A DNA stretch of 64,000 nucleotides from positions 1 to 64,000 of the forward strand of contig CAZOVB010000012.1 of assembly GCA_964583095.1 (NCBI GenBank), read 5' to 3'. A program made the translations under genes and the position numbers. The notes under the pieces are model-generated. The model did no database searches, was not told the DNA's origin, and saw only the letters and a list, made by a program, of their open reading frames with translations. Source of the stretch: CAZOVB01 sp964583095 (GTDB taxonomy: Bacteria > Planctomycetota > Phycisphaerae > SM23-33). Of this stretch, positions 8,984-17,083 are shown one piece after another; positions within the stretch are counted from its first letter, which is position 1, and each line of letters begins with the position of its first letter.

Positions 8984-9042
8984 CGGATGCTGCCCCAGGC
9001 GTCCGGAACCCAAGGCCTGGTTCCCGCCCAGGCCTTGTTTTT
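8984..9042 (+). ncRNA. Candidate small RNA with two C-rich-loop hairpins and an intrinsic terminator
   Basis: The first hairpin pairs CCGGATGC (8984-8991) with GCGTCCGG (9000-9007; one wobble) around the loop TGCCCCAG. The second pairs AAGGCCTGG (9012-9020) with CCAGGCCTT (9028-9036) around TTCCCGC and is followed by GTTTTT, so it is an intrinsic terminator. A possible promoter is TTGACC (8950-8955) with a weak AGATAC-like -10 box 17 bp later, which would give an RNA of about 60 nt. Both loops are C-rich, like those of small RNAs that pair with Shine-Dalgarno sequences. The alternative is an attenuator of the ankyrin gene, whose start is about 80 bases on. Confidence 0.4.
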
Positions 9043-9125
9043 GCGCAGCCTGAGAGGGTAAAAAGAAGCCTTGCATAGGACTCCCCGGCCACAGGGCGCT
9101 GCCGGGGCTTTCCGGCGGCTATGAC

Positions 9126-10130
9126 ATGAAACCATCGAACCACAAAGCAAATCCAGTCCGCCGCGGGGGCCTGTGTCTCGCTGCTGCGCTGGCTGCGACC
9201 TTTCTTGCAGGCTGCCGGTCCTCCAGCGACCGGGACCTGCTGGCCGCGGCCGGCAAGGGCCGGCTCGATGTAGCCGTCGAGGCCATGTACCAGGGCGCCG
9301 GCGCCGATGCCCGGGACCCCCGGGGATTCACCCCCCTCATGCTTGCCGCTCGCAACGGCCACCGGGACCTGGTGGAGTTCCTCCTGGAGCAGGGCGCTTC
9401 GGTGGATCTGCGGGCTCCCGACGGGTCCACCGCGCTGACATTGGCTGTGGCCAGGGACCGGGCCGATGTGGTCGAAACGCTCCTCGATGCAGGGGCACGC
9501 GTGGATATCCGCGCCCGCCGCTACGGCCTGAGGGATCTGACCCCGTTGCATGTGTGGGTTCTGGCCGGGGGCTGCGAGGCCGTCGGAAAATCGCTCGTCC
9601 TGGCCGGTGCGGATATCCAGGCCCGCGCACAGGATTCCCTTACGCCGGTGGACCTTGCCGTTACCGCAGGTCAAGGCCGGGCCCTGGGGCTGCTGCTGGC
9701 CTTTGCCGGAACCGACCAGCGGGCCGATCTCCAGCGCCGCGCGGTGCAGATGGCCCTGGAGAAAAACCGTCTGAGCGTCCTGAAAGCGCTGCTTCGTACC
9801 GGGGCCCCCGCGAACATGCGGGACCCGCAGGGCCGGCCGCTTCTGATCCAGGCCATCCGCCAGGCAAACCCGGAAGCTGTCGCTGCCCTGCTCGAAGCCG
9901 GAGCGTCGGTCCGGCAAGGCGACCCGCAGGGCCAGAGCCCCCTGCACTGGGCGGTGATCGCTCGGAATGAAGAGTTGACCCAAATGCTCCTCTCGGCCGG
10001 GGCATCGCCCCAGGCCCGTAATGGCCAGGGACTCACGCCGCTGGATCTTGCACGCCGGTCCGGCTGGGCCCGGGGTGAGGAGATTCTAATCGGCCGGCTT
10101 CAGCCAGGGGGCGGATCGGATGGCCCCTGA
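9126..10130 (+). CDS. Ankyrin-repeat lipoprotein
   Basis: A 334-residue predicted lipoprotein: basic N-terminus, hydrophobic stretch (about residues 16-28) and lipobox LAGC with the acylated cysteine near residue 29. The remainder is about eight to nine ankyrin repeats, seen as repeated G.TPL..A...G....V..LL..GA units (for example GFTPLMLAARNG, GSTALTLAVARD, GQSPLHWAVIARN, GLTPLDLARRSG). Ankyrin arrays bind proteins; here it would act at the membrane facing the periplasm, but the partner is unknown. It stands alone between two intergenic regions, so context gives no further clue. The ATG start has no strong ribosome site. Confidence 0.9.
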   Translation: MKPSNHKANPVRRGGLCLAAALAATFLAGCRSSSDRDLLAAAGKGRLDVAVEAMYQGAGADARDPRGFTPLMLAARNGHRDLVEFLLEQGASVDLRAPDGSTALTLAVARDRADVVETLLDAGARVDIRARRYGLRDLTPLHVWVLAGGCEAVGKSLVLAGADIQARAQDSLTPVDLAVTAGQGRALGLLLAFAGTDQRADLQRRAVQMALEKNRLSVLKALLRTGAPANMRDPQGRPLLIQAIRQANPEAVAALLEAGASVRQGDPQGQSPLHWAVIARNEELTQMLLSAGASPQARNGQGLTPLDLARRSGWARGEEILIGRLQPGGGSDGP

Positions 10131-10559
10131 TTTCTACATGGGGGGAAGCACCCTCTGCCGGACGTCAGCTCTTTGCGGGCGGGTGTGGACCAGGGACACA
10201 GAAGGGTCTCCTCATACAGGCAGCCAAAGGGGAAGGGAGGATCTTTCCGGCTGGGCTTGGCAGGAACGTGGGGCAGGCCCGAGTGTGGAAGCTCGGCGCG
10301 GGCAGGCGGGCGAGCGGGACACAGTACACATCCACAGACCCTCCTTGAGACTGTCGATGTCAATTGCAGGGCAAACTCGAACCTGCCCGGCACGTTCCGT
10401 TTGCTTCATCGGTCGTGGGGGCTGAGGTCTTCGGGCCAATCCCGGGCCAAAGCCTGTGAATGTGACTGCTGAGAAACTTCGCATTTTTCCAGGTTGGTTT
10501 CGGTTCCAGGCAAATCGTTTGCGGAGCGGTCCGCCCCGGCGGTATTCTCATCGTAGATT
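10131..10559. other. Intergenic region, no gene recognised
   Basis: About 430 bp between the ankyrin lipoprotein and the VWA protein. Short frames on both strands have the low-complexity Arg/Pro/Ser composition of GC-rich noise and no supported start. A stretch around 10365-10400 superficially resembles a tRNA T-arm on the minus strand but does not fold into a tRNA. I saw no terminator with a T-run and no clear promoter. Confidence 0.5.
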
Positions 10560-13007
10560 ATGACACTGTTTGGCATATCCATCTGGCTGGAGAGACCCTG
10601 GGTGCCGGCGGCCTTGCCGCTGGTGGCCGTGGCGATTGCGCTTTCCCTGCGAAAGGGCGCTGGATGGTCCGCTGGGCCAAGAATCCTGCTTCGCGCCCTG
10701 GCCGGTGGACTGGCGCTGCTGGCCCTGGCCTCCCCGAAGGTCTTTCGCCAGGACCGCCAGGCACCCTGGCTGATCCTGCAGGATGTCTCGGGCTCCACAC
10801 GCACCCAGCGAGCCATTCCGGAACTGCCTCCCGATACGCCCGTGAGGATTCTTTACTTCGCCCGGGGCCTGGGACCGACCCCCTCGGCGGCCGGCAACCC
10901 CAGCCGAACCCTTCCGGGCCCGGCGCTGCAGTGGGCCTCTTCTCTGGGCGACGATGTCGCCGGGGTGATCTTCCACAGCGACGGGCACTTCGACAGCGAG
11001 GACTGGCGACCGGCAGCGAGACAACTGGCCCGGACCTCCAAGCCGGTCTGGATTGTTCCGATGGCCTCGGCCCCGGCCGATGCCAGACTGGCCGGGCTCG
11101 AACTGACGCGCACAGCCCCCGACAAGGTCGAGGCTGCTCTCACTGTCGCGTCCAACTTCACCGGCAGCGGCCGACTGTCCCTGCTTGCCGACGGGCGCGA
11201 GGTCCTCGATCGCCGGGTCCAACTGCTCGCCAACGCACCGACCACGCTGCGGATTCAACTCTCCGCCGGCCCGGAGGCCTCGCTTGAGGTCCTGGCCCGG
11301 ATAGATGCCGACGATGCCTTCGCGGAAAACGACCGGCGCCTTGCCCTGCTTGGCCCCGACCAGCGCCGGATTCTCCTGCTGGGCGTTTCGGACCTGCCCC
11401 CCTGGGCTCAGCGCATTTCGGTACCGGTGGCCTCGGCCCGAAGCATGCCCGAGGGGGCGAGACTGGAGGATTTCGCCGCTGTCGTCCTGGCGGACGGACA
11501 GGGGGTTGCCCTCTGGGCCGATCAGCGGAAAGAACTGGCCCGCTACGTTAGAGGCGGGGGGGGGCTCTTTCTGATCGGGGCCGGGCCTCACCGGACGCCG
11601 GCCCAGAGGGACGATCCGCTCAACCAGGTCTTGCCCCTGGCGGTCTCTCCCTGGTCGCGAAAGGCTCTGCATGTGGTGGTGGCGCTGGACAGCTCCGGCT
11701 CGATGGCCCAGGAGGTACGGACAGCCCGCGGCGCCCGGCCGAAGTTTCGCCTGGCTCTCGATGCCGTCCTGTCCCTCCAGGAGCACCTGACCGACCAGGA
11801 CGCCCTGACGGTGTTGACATTCTCGGACAAGGCCCGACTGGTGTACCAGGCCCCGCCGGGGCAGGTGGATTACTCCGAATTGGCCCAGCGGCTCTCGCGG
11901 ATCGAGCCCGACGGAGCTACCGACGTCAGGCCCGCACTGGAGATGATCCGGGGCATGGAAGCTTCAGGACCCGAGCGATTGGCCCTGGTGGTTTCCGATC
12001 TGCAGACCGAGCCGTTTGACGTGGCCGACCAGGCACGAGGACTGGGTAGAGGCCAAGGGGCCAGGCTGGCCATCGCCGCGGTGGGCGAGGCCGGAGAGTC
12101 CCCGGGATCTGCCGCCCTGGCCTCCCTGGCAAGGCAGGCAGAGGGGTGGTTTGTCCGAATCGACGACCTTCAGGGGCTCGAAAAGGTGTTCGTGGATTTT
12201 CTCTGGCAGATGCGCGGAGCTGCCCGGCGGGAGGGCACGTGGCAGATCCGCTGGACCAGGGCCCCCTGGAATCTCCAGGGGCTCTCGCTGCCTGCCGCTC
12301 GTGTTATCCTGGCCGCTGCGGGCAAGAAGAATGCCGAGATCCTCGCCCGCGCCGATGCCCACGATGTCCTGGGGCGATGGTCGGTGCAACTGGGCCGATC
12401 TGCCATGTTGGCCCTGGACCCCCAGGAGCCGGAAAACCGGCCCGTGCTCGACAGTGCAGGCCTGGCCAGGCTCGTCGGGGCGGCTGTGGACTGGGTCATG
12501 TCATCGCCCGGGGCCTCCCGGATGCAAGGGCGCCTGGAACGGGTCGGCAGGCGAATCCATGTGCAAGTTACCCAGGACGAATTCCAGGACGACCGCATGG
12601 AACCCCTTTTCGGACGGGTCGCGCCCCTGGGCGAGGGGGAGAATGTCCGGATCTTCCCGCTCCTGCCGTCGGCGCCGGGTCTCTGGCAGGGCAGTTGCGA
12701 GGTCGGTTCGGATCCGCAAGCCTTGGCTGTGGAGGTCCGCGACGATGCGGGCAACACACTCTGGCAGCAACTCAGCCCAGCGGGGCAGCAGGTGGAATAC
12801 GATCGGATCGGACCGGATTTTCAGACATTGGAGGAACTGGCAGCCCTTACCGGGGGCAAGGTGGTTCGGCCCTGGCAACTGGCCGGTCAACTGCAAACGT
12901 TTCCAGCGGGGCGGGCTCTGTCGCTCTGGCCCTGGCTGGCGGGGCTGGCCCTGGTCTTTATGCTCCTGGATTGGCCCCTGGATGCACTGCGGGCACGGCG
13001 TGGCTGA
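10560..13007 (+). CDS. Membrane-anchored VWA protein with amidotransferase-like fold domain (BatA-like)
   Basis: An 815-residue protein of the family found in planctomycetes alongside MoxR/DUF58/BatA genes. The N-terminus has two membrane helices (about residues 12-28 and 38-58) and the C-terminus one more (about 780-800, LWPWLAGLALVFMLLDW). A glutamine amidotransferase-like Rossmann unit is seen around residues 300-350 (AAVVLADGQG, VRGGGGLFLIG) without a catalytic cysteine. A von Willebrand A domain follows from about residue 368, with the MIDAS motif DSSGS near 377, the threonine in GATDVRPAL and the aspartate in VVSDLQTE, so it should bind a divalent metal and a protein partner. It overlaps the next gene by 8 bp. 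Its exact role is unknown; a chaperone or envelope-assembly role with MoxR ATPases is the usual suggestion. Confidence 0.82.
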   Translation: MTLFGISIWLERPWVPAALPLVAVAIALSLRKGAGWSAGPRILLRALAGGLALLALASPKVFRQDRQAPWLILQDVSGSTRTQRAIPELPPDTPVRILYFARGLGPTPSAAGNPSRTLPGPALQWASSLGDDVAGVIFHSDGHFDSEDWRPAARQLARTSKPVWIVPMASAPADARLAGLELTRTAPDKVEAALTVASNFTGSGRLSLLADGREVLDRRVQLLANAPTTLRIQLSAGPEASLEVLARIDADDAFAENDRRLALLGPDQRRILLLGVSDLPPWAQRISVPVASARSMPEGARLEDFAAVVLADGQGVALWADQRKELARYVRGGGGLFLIGAGPHRTPAQRDDPLNQVLPLAVSPWSRKALHVVVALDSSGSMAQEVRTARGARPKFRLALDAVLSLQEHLTDQDALTVLTFSDKARLVYQAPPGQVDYSELAQRLSRIEPDGATDVRPALEMIRGMEASGPERLALVVSDLQTEPFDVADQARGLGRGQGARLAIAAVGEAGESPGSAALASLARQAEGWFVRIDDLQGLEKVFVDFLWQMRGAARREGTWQIRWTRAPWNLQGLSLPAARVILAAAGKKNAEILARADAHDVLGRWSVQLGRSAMLALDPQEPENRPVLDSAGLARLVGAAVDWVMSSPGASRMQGRLERVGRRIHVQVTQDEFQDDRMEPLFGRVAPLGEGENVRIFPLLPSAPGLWQGSCEVGSDPQALAVEVRDDAGNTLWQQLSPAGQQVEYDRIGPDFQTLEELAALTGGKVVRPWQLAGQLQTFPAGRALSLWPWLAGLALVFMLLDWPLDALRARRG

Positions 13008-14193
13008 TCTGTCCCGCGAGCAACTGGAATTCCTGGCCTCAGAGGCCGGGCGCGGCGCCCTGTCGGCTAGGCTGAGCCAGGACCCCATCAAAGCGGTTAC
13101 CCAGCTTCGCAGATCTTTCTCCGCCCAAGAGGCTTCAGCCGTGTTGAAGATGCGCAGCATCCGGCAGCGCAGCCGGGGCCGTCTGGGGCCCCTGGCCGAG
13201 GGTCTCATGGCCGGGGAAGTGCTGTCCCAACAGGCGTCTTCCTGGGCGGTGGCCTGCTACAAGGCCGACCTGGTTTCTCCCCTTGCCGGGGGGGACATCT
13301 GGGACCTCTGCTGCGGTGCGGGGGTCGATGCCATCACGCTGGCGCGGCGGGGCAATCACGTTCGGGCGGTGGACACCAGCGACCTGGCCGGGCTTTGCCT
13401 GGAGCACAATGCAGCCCGGATGGGTGTGTCCCACCTCGTGGAATTCATCCAGGGCCAGGCGCAGCAGGTCCCCCTGGCCTCGGGCGATGTGGTGCACGTG
13501 GATCCCGATCGTCGCCCCGGCGATCGCAGGCAGGTGGATCCGAGAAACTACCAGCCTTCGCTGGAATTTCTGGCCTCGATTCCAGATCGGACCGCGGCGG
13601 GACTGATCAAGCTTTCTCCCGGGGCCAGGCCGGACGAACTGCCCGGCCTGTCGGATCTGCCCTTTCGCTGGGTCAGCGAGGGCGGAGTATGCAAGCAACT
13701 CCTGGCCGGGTGGGGCGGAGTTTTTGCCGGCCCTGCCCACGGGGCGGTGGTACTGGAACAGCGGGGGCAGGAGCTGATCCCGTGGGAACTGCCTTCCGGC
13801 CAGGCCGACCCGGCCGAGCTGCGAGAGCAAGGGGCGTTCGTGATCGAGCCCGACCCGGCCGTGCTGGCTGCGGGGGGAGTCGATGACCTGGCCGCCAGGC
13901 TCGGCGCATTCCGCCGCGGGGCGGGCCTGGAGCTTCTCTTTGCCCAGTCGCCGGCCCGGACGCCCTTTGCCCGTTGCTACGAGGTCCTGGATGAAACCCC
14001 GGGGCGAATGCGCGACGTCCGCAAAGCCCTGGCCAGGCTCGATGCGGGGCTGGTGGAGGTCAAGCCTCGCGGGATGAAACTGGATACCGATGCCGCCCAG
14101 GCAAAGCTTCGGGGCAAGGGCAGGGGGACGATCAGTGTTTTCTGGGTTCGGCTGGGCGCTTCGGTGCGGGCGATTCTCTGCCGCCGGCTCTGA
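13000..14193 (+). CDS. Class I SAM-dependent methyltransferase with THUMP-like C-terminal domain
   Basis: A 397-residue protein of the THUMP-like methyltransferase family. Motif I of the SAM-binding fold is DLCCGAGVDA near residue 102, followed by the acidic end of strand 2 in AVDTSDLAG, and a HVDPDRR motif takes the place of motif IV. The C-terminal part (from about residue 310, RTPFARCYEVLD to the end) matches the THUMP-like domain, which suggests an RNA substrate, but the actual target is not known. I chose GTG 13000, which overlaps the VWA gene stop by 8 bp and gives a protein starting VADLSREQLEFL; ATG 12982 is an in-frame alternative. The frame stays open about 1 kb upstream only because of high GC content. 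Confidence 0.83.
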   Translation: MADLSREQLEFLASEAGRGALSARLSQDPIKAVTQLRRSFSAQEASAVLKMRSIRQRSRGRLGPLAEGLMAGEVLSQQASSWAVACYKADLVSPLAGGDIWDLCCGAGVDAITLARRGNHVRAVDTSDLAGLCLEHNAARMGVSHLVEFIQGQAQQVPLASGDVVHVDPDRRPGDRRQVDPRNYQPSLEFLASIPDRTAAGLIKLSPGARPDELPGLSDLPFRWVSEGGVCKQLLAGWGGVFAGPAHGAVVLEQRGQELIPWELPSGQADPAELREQGAFVIEPDPAVLAAGGVDDLAARLGAFRRGAGLELLFAQSPARTPFARCYEVLDETPGRMRDVRKALARLDAGLVEVKPRGMKLDTDAAQAKLRGKGRGTISVFWVRLGASVRAILCRRL

Positions 14194-14208
14194 AGTCGGC
14201 AGCGGGGA

Positions 14209-15096
14209 TCAATCAGCGGCGCTGCTGAGGACCTGGAGGAATTGTTCCTGGGCGAAGGAGGGGTGCTCTCCCCGCCGGCGGATGATCGCCAGTTGCCGGA
14301 CCCAGTTGCCCCCGTCGCGGATGTCGGCGGCATGGAGTTCGCCGTCTTCCACCTCGTCACGGACGCAGTTGCCCGGAAGAATCGAGACGCCCCGATTGAC
14401 TTCCACCGCCCGTTTGAGCGTCTCGATGTTGTCGAATTCCATGACGATCTCGGCTTGGACATCGTGGTCCCGGAGAAGTTTGTCGATGTTCCGGCGCGTG
14501 GGAATATTGGCCTCGAAGGCCACCAGCTTGCACCCGTTCAACTCGGCCGGGCGAACCGTCGACCTGCCCGCCATTTCGTGTTCAGGAGAGCAGACAAAGA
14601 CAAGCCGCTCATCGGTCAGGGGGATCATCTCCAGGCTGCGGTTTTTCTGGGCGTAGGCGATCACGCCCAGGTCCATTTCTCCACGAAGGACGGCTGCACT
14701 GATATGGTTCCAGTGCGTGTATTCCACCTGGAGCAGGACATCGGGGTTCTCGTCCATGAAACGTTGGAGATACGGTTCGAGCATGTAGAACCCGACCGAG
14801 TAGATCGTCCCCACCCGCAGGACGCCGCGCTCCTCGTCGTCGGCGGCCCGCATGGCCGAGAGCATCTGCTCGTAGCGCGCGGTGATCTCCCTTCCGCCCC
14901 GGTAGAAGGCGCTGCCGGCTTCGGTAGGCAGGGCGCTGGTGCCCCCCCGGCAGAGCAACTGGGTGGAGAGTTCGCCTTCCAGCGCGGCGACCTGCTGGGA
15001 TACGGCCGACTGGGAGACGTTGTTGATCTTGGCCGCCTCGGAAAAGCTGCCCGTCTCCACCAGGTCGCAGAAGGTTTTGATCACGCGTATGTTCAT
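14209..15096 (-). CDS. LysR-type transcriptional regulator
   Basis: A 295-residue LysR family regulator. The N-terminal winged helix-turn-helix is clear (residues 1-60: FCDLVETGSFSEAAKIN, VSQSAVSQQVAALE), and the C-terminal two-lobe effector domain spans about 92-290 (LRVGTIYSVGFYMLEPYL onwards). It lies on the same strand as the isocitrate dehydrogenase gene and directly downstream, but a terminator separates them and it has its own promoter-like sequence, so it is probably transcribed separately. Regulation of the neighbouring TCA-cycle gene, as CcpC does in Firmicutes, is possible but only inferred from position. The effector is unknown. Confidence 0.93.
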   Translation of the reverse strand: MNIRVIKTFCDLVETGSFSEAAKINNVSQSAVSQQVAALEGELSTQLLCRGGTSALPTEAGSAFYRGGREITARYEQMLSAMRAADDEERGVLRVGTIYSVGFYMLEPYLQRFMDENPDVLLQVEYTHWNHISAAVLRGEMDLGVIAYAQKNRSLEMIPLTDERLVFVCSPEHEMAGRSTVRPAELNGCKLVAFEANIPTRRNIDKLLRDHDVQAEIVMEFDNIETLKRAVEVNRGVSILPGNCVRDEVEDGELHAADIRDGGNWVRQLAIIRRRGEHPSFAQEQFLQVLSSAAD

Positions 15097-15110
15097 GGGA
15101 ATCGTGGGTA

Positions 15111-15130
15111 ATAACTTCTATCGGATTATA
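15111..15130 (-). promoter_or_regulatory. Promoter -10 box and LysR-type dyad upstream of the LysR gene
   Basis: On the minus strand a perfect TATAAT -10 box occupies 15130-15125; the best -35 (TTGCCC) is 19 bp upstream, a poor fit. An inverted repeat ATAA-N11-TTAT (15111-15114 and 15126-15129) overlaps the -10 box and the likely transcription start. Such dyads are typical LysR-family operators, so autoregulation is plausible. Confidence 0.45.
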
Positions 15131-15184
15131 AGTCAGCCTGCTTGCAGTGGGGCAAGAAAAAACTTCTCAGTCGCTTGCGGAGCG

Positions 15185-15226
15185 CAAAAAAACGGGCCGC
15201 GACGGCAGGAACCGGCGCGACCCGTT
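15185..15226 (-). terminator. Intrinsic terminator after isocitrate dehydrogenase gene
   Basis: Minus-strand hairpin whose arms are AACGGGTCGCGCCGG and CCGTCGCGGCCCGTT (13 of 15 positions pair) around a short loop, followed by a run of seven T. It lies 21 bp after the stop codon of the isocitrate dehydrogenase gene and separates it from the LysR gene. Confidence 0.85.
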
Positions 15227-15247
15227 GTGTCTGTATGAAAGCCGAAA

Positions 15248-16360
15248 TCAGCTCATGGCCGAGATGATGGCATCGGCCATTTCGCTGGTCCCCACCGCCG
15301 TCGGATCGTCCCGGTGGGGCTTCATGTCGTAGGTGACATCCTTGCCCTCGGCGATGACCTTGGAGACGGCGGCTTCGAGATTCTTGGCGGCCTCGGTCTC
15401 TTCCAGGTAATCCAACATGAGCATTCCCGAGAGGATCAGGGCGGTCGGGTTGACCTTGTTCATTCCCTTGTACTTCGGGGCCGAGCCGTGCGTCGCCTCG
15501 AAGACCGCGCCGTTGTCGCCGATGTTGGCTCCCGGGGCCACGCCCAGGCCTCCGACGAGTCCGGCACAGAGATCCGAAAGGATATCCCCGTAGAGATTCT
15601 CGGTGACGATCACGTCGTAGAGTTCCGGCTTCTGCACCAGTTGCATGCACATGTTGTCGATGAGGCGTTCCTCTGCCTCAATATCCGGGTAGTCCTTGGC
15701 GACGCTCTCGGCCACTTCCTTGAACAGCCCGTCGGTGTGCTTCATGATGTTGGCCTTTTCGACGTAGGTGACCTTCTTTCGCCCGTGCTTCTTGGCGTAC
15801 TCGAAGGCAAAGCGGACAATCCGCTCGCTGTTCTGCACGCTGATGGGCTTGATCGAGACGCCGGTGGTTTCGGCCGGCGTCTTGATCTTCCTATCCGTCG
15901 AGAGACGGTTGACCGTGTCGATCAGCTCACCGGTTGCAGGCAGGCCCTTTTCGAATTCCACGCCGGCATAAAGGTCTTCGCAGTTCTCGCGGACGAGCAC
16001 CACGTCGATATCCTCGTATTTGCTCCGTACGCCTTGGTAGCTCTTGCAGGGGCGAAGACAGGTGTACAGGTCCAGCGTCTGTCGCAGCAGGACATTCACG
16101 CTCCTGAAGCCCGTGCCGATCGGCGTGGTAATGGGGGCCTTGAGCGTCGCATCCGAGGCGCGGACGGCCTCGATGGTCTCTTCGGGCATGGGCGTGCCGG
16201 CCGTCTCCATGATATCCACGCCGGCCTCGCACGTGGTCCATTCGATCGTGCCTGCCCCGTCCGTGGCCGAGAGGGCTCCATCCACGCATCGTTTGGCCGC
16301 ATGGGCCAGTTCCGGTCCCACGCCGTCGCCGCGAATCAACGTTACCTTGTGTGTCTTCAT
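15248..16360 (-). CDS. icd: NAD-dependent isocitrate dehydrogenase (isocitrate/isopropylmalate dehydrogenase family)
   Basis: Oxidatively decarboxylates isocitrate to 2-oxoglutarate, which is also the substrate of NifV in this window. The 370-residue length and the segments TLIRGDGVGPE, SVNVLLRQTLDLYTCLRPCKS and VVLVRENCEDLYAGVE resemble the mitochondrial/NAD-type IDH rather than LeuB. The C-terminal cofactor loop contains ATHGSAPKY, and the metal-binding aspartates are in YGDILSDLCAG. ATG 16360 is chosen because AGGAG precedes it and family members begin at the equivalent of KVTLIRGDG; a longer frame begins at 16411. An intrinsic terminator follows directly. Isopropylmalate or homoisocitrate dehydrogenase cannot be fully excluded. 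Confidence 0.87.
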   Translation of the reverse strand: MKTHKVTLIRGDGVGPELAHAAKRCVDGALSATDGAGTIEWTTCEAGVDIMETAGTPMPEETIEAVRASDATLKAPITTPIGTGFRSVNVLLRQTLDLYTCLRPCKSYQGVRSKYEDIDVVLVRENCEDLYAGVEFEKGLPATGELIDTVNRLSTDRKIKTPAETTGVSIKPISVQNSERIVRFAFEYAKKHGRKKVTYVEKANIMKHTDGLFKEVAESVAKDYPDIEAEERLIDNMCMQLVQKPELYDVIVTENLYGDILSDLCAGLVGGLGVAPGANIGDNGAVFEATHGSAPKYKGMNKVNPTALILSGMLMLDYLEETEAAKNLEAAVSKVIAEGKDVTYDMKPHRDDPTAVGTSEMADAIISAMS

Positions 16361-16476
16361 CTGTATGTGGACTCCTATCCAAAAGGGTTCTTCAGGGAGA
16401 GAAAAGAGCATCCAGTCTACCCCCGCGGCCTCGACCGGTCAAGCACGCTGAGATCGCTTGATTTGCTCGGGGTGCG

Positions 16477-16505
16477 TTGTCTTATCTCTACTGCAATGAT
16501 ATGAT
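16477..16505 (+). promoter_or_regulatory. Sigma-70-type promoter for the HIT/dGTPase operon
   Basis: TTGTCT (16477-16482), a 17-bp spacer and TATGAT (16500-16505). The predicted start of transcription is about 16512, only 2 bases before the ATG of the HIT gene at 16514, which also lacks a ribosome-binding site. The mRNA may therefore be leaderless. Confidence 0.55.
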
Positions 16506-16513
16506 GCCCAGAC

Positions 16514-17083
16514 ATGGAACACGATCAGCCCAGCCAGAGCACCGAACGCAGTCGAAACCTCTGGGCCCCCTGGCGCATGGAGTACATCGACTCCCTGGCC
16601 GGTCCCGAGGACGATGGCTGCTTCCTGTGTCGCTATCGAGAGCACCCGGAAAACGACGAGGCGAACCTGGTTCTCTGGCGCGGAAGCGAGACCTTCGTGG
16701 TGATGAACCGCTTCCCCTACAGCGGAGGCCACGTCCTGATTGCGCCCATGGAGCACCTCTCGGAAATGAGCCGGTTTGGCGACTCGCTCCTGCTGGAGCT
16801 GATGCACATGGTCCGCGATACCCAGACCATCCTGTCCAAGACGATCAATGCCCAAGGCTTCAACGTCGGAATCAACGCCGGACGCTGTGCCGGAGCCGGG
16901 CTGCCCGATCACCTGCATATCCACGTGGTGCCCCGCTGGCCGGGCGATACGAACTTCATGACGGTCTTCGGAGGCACCCGCGTGATTCCCACCACGCTGG
17001 GCAAGCTCTACAAGCAGCTTCAGGAGACGGCCCGGAAACTCGGGCTTCCCGCCGATGCACCAGCCGACGAGGCGGGCCGGTGA
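16514..17083 (+). CDS. HIT-family nucleotide hydrolase/phosphorylase (Ap4A phosphorylase-like)
   Basis: A 189-residue HIT superfamily protein that should hydrolyse or phosphorolyse dinucleotide or nucleoside phosphate substrates. The histidine triad HLHIH is at H133, H135 and H137, followed by VVPRW. A CxxC pair (C36, C39) in DGCFLCRY is the zinc-binding addition seen in bacterial Ap4A phosphorylase-like HIT proteins. An extended N-terminus carries the NLWAPWRMEYI motif typical of this subgroup. It is immediately upstream of, and translationally coupled to, a dGTPase, so both enzymes act on nucleotide pools. No ribosome site is visible; the promoter position suggests leaderless translation. 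Confidence 0.92.
   Translation: MEHDQPSQSTERSRNLWAPWRMEYIDSLAGPEDDGCFLCRYREHPENDEANLVLWRGSETFVVMNRFPYSGGHVLIAPMEHLSEMSRFGDSLLLELMHMVRDTQTILSKTINAQGFNVGINAGRCAGAGLPDHLHIHVVPRWPGDTNFMTVFGGTRVIPTTLGKLYKQLQETARKLGLPADAPADEAGR

Larger units (their letters stand above)
8432..9125. other. Intergenic region between divergent mscK-like and ankyrin genes
   Basis: About 690 bp without a convincing gene. It holds a minus-strand intrinsic terminator (8612-8648) lying in the probable leader of the channel gene, and a plus-strand two-hairpin element ending in an intrinsic terminator (8984-9042). The minus strand between about 8850 and 8650 is GC-rich and can fold into several hairpins, as expected for a structured leader or a separate RNA, but I could not match it to a riboswitch class. 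A short plus-strand frame at 8904-9053 (ATGACGACC start) runs through the terminator and looks spurious. No tRNA was seen. Confidence 0.6.

Noticed and set aside
10365..10400. tRNA T-arm look-alike on the minus strand
   Set aside because: The stem does not pair correctly and no acceptor, D-arm or anticodon arm can be found around it.
12016..12999. N-terminal extension of the THUMP-like methyltransferase frame through the VWA gene
   Set aside because: The extension is out-of-frame VWA coding sequence; the GTG at 13000 fits the family start.
16477..17079. N-terminal extension of the dGTPase frame through the HIT gene
   Set aside because: It is the HIT gene read in another frame; GTG 17080 overlaps the HIT stop and fits the Dgt N-terminus.
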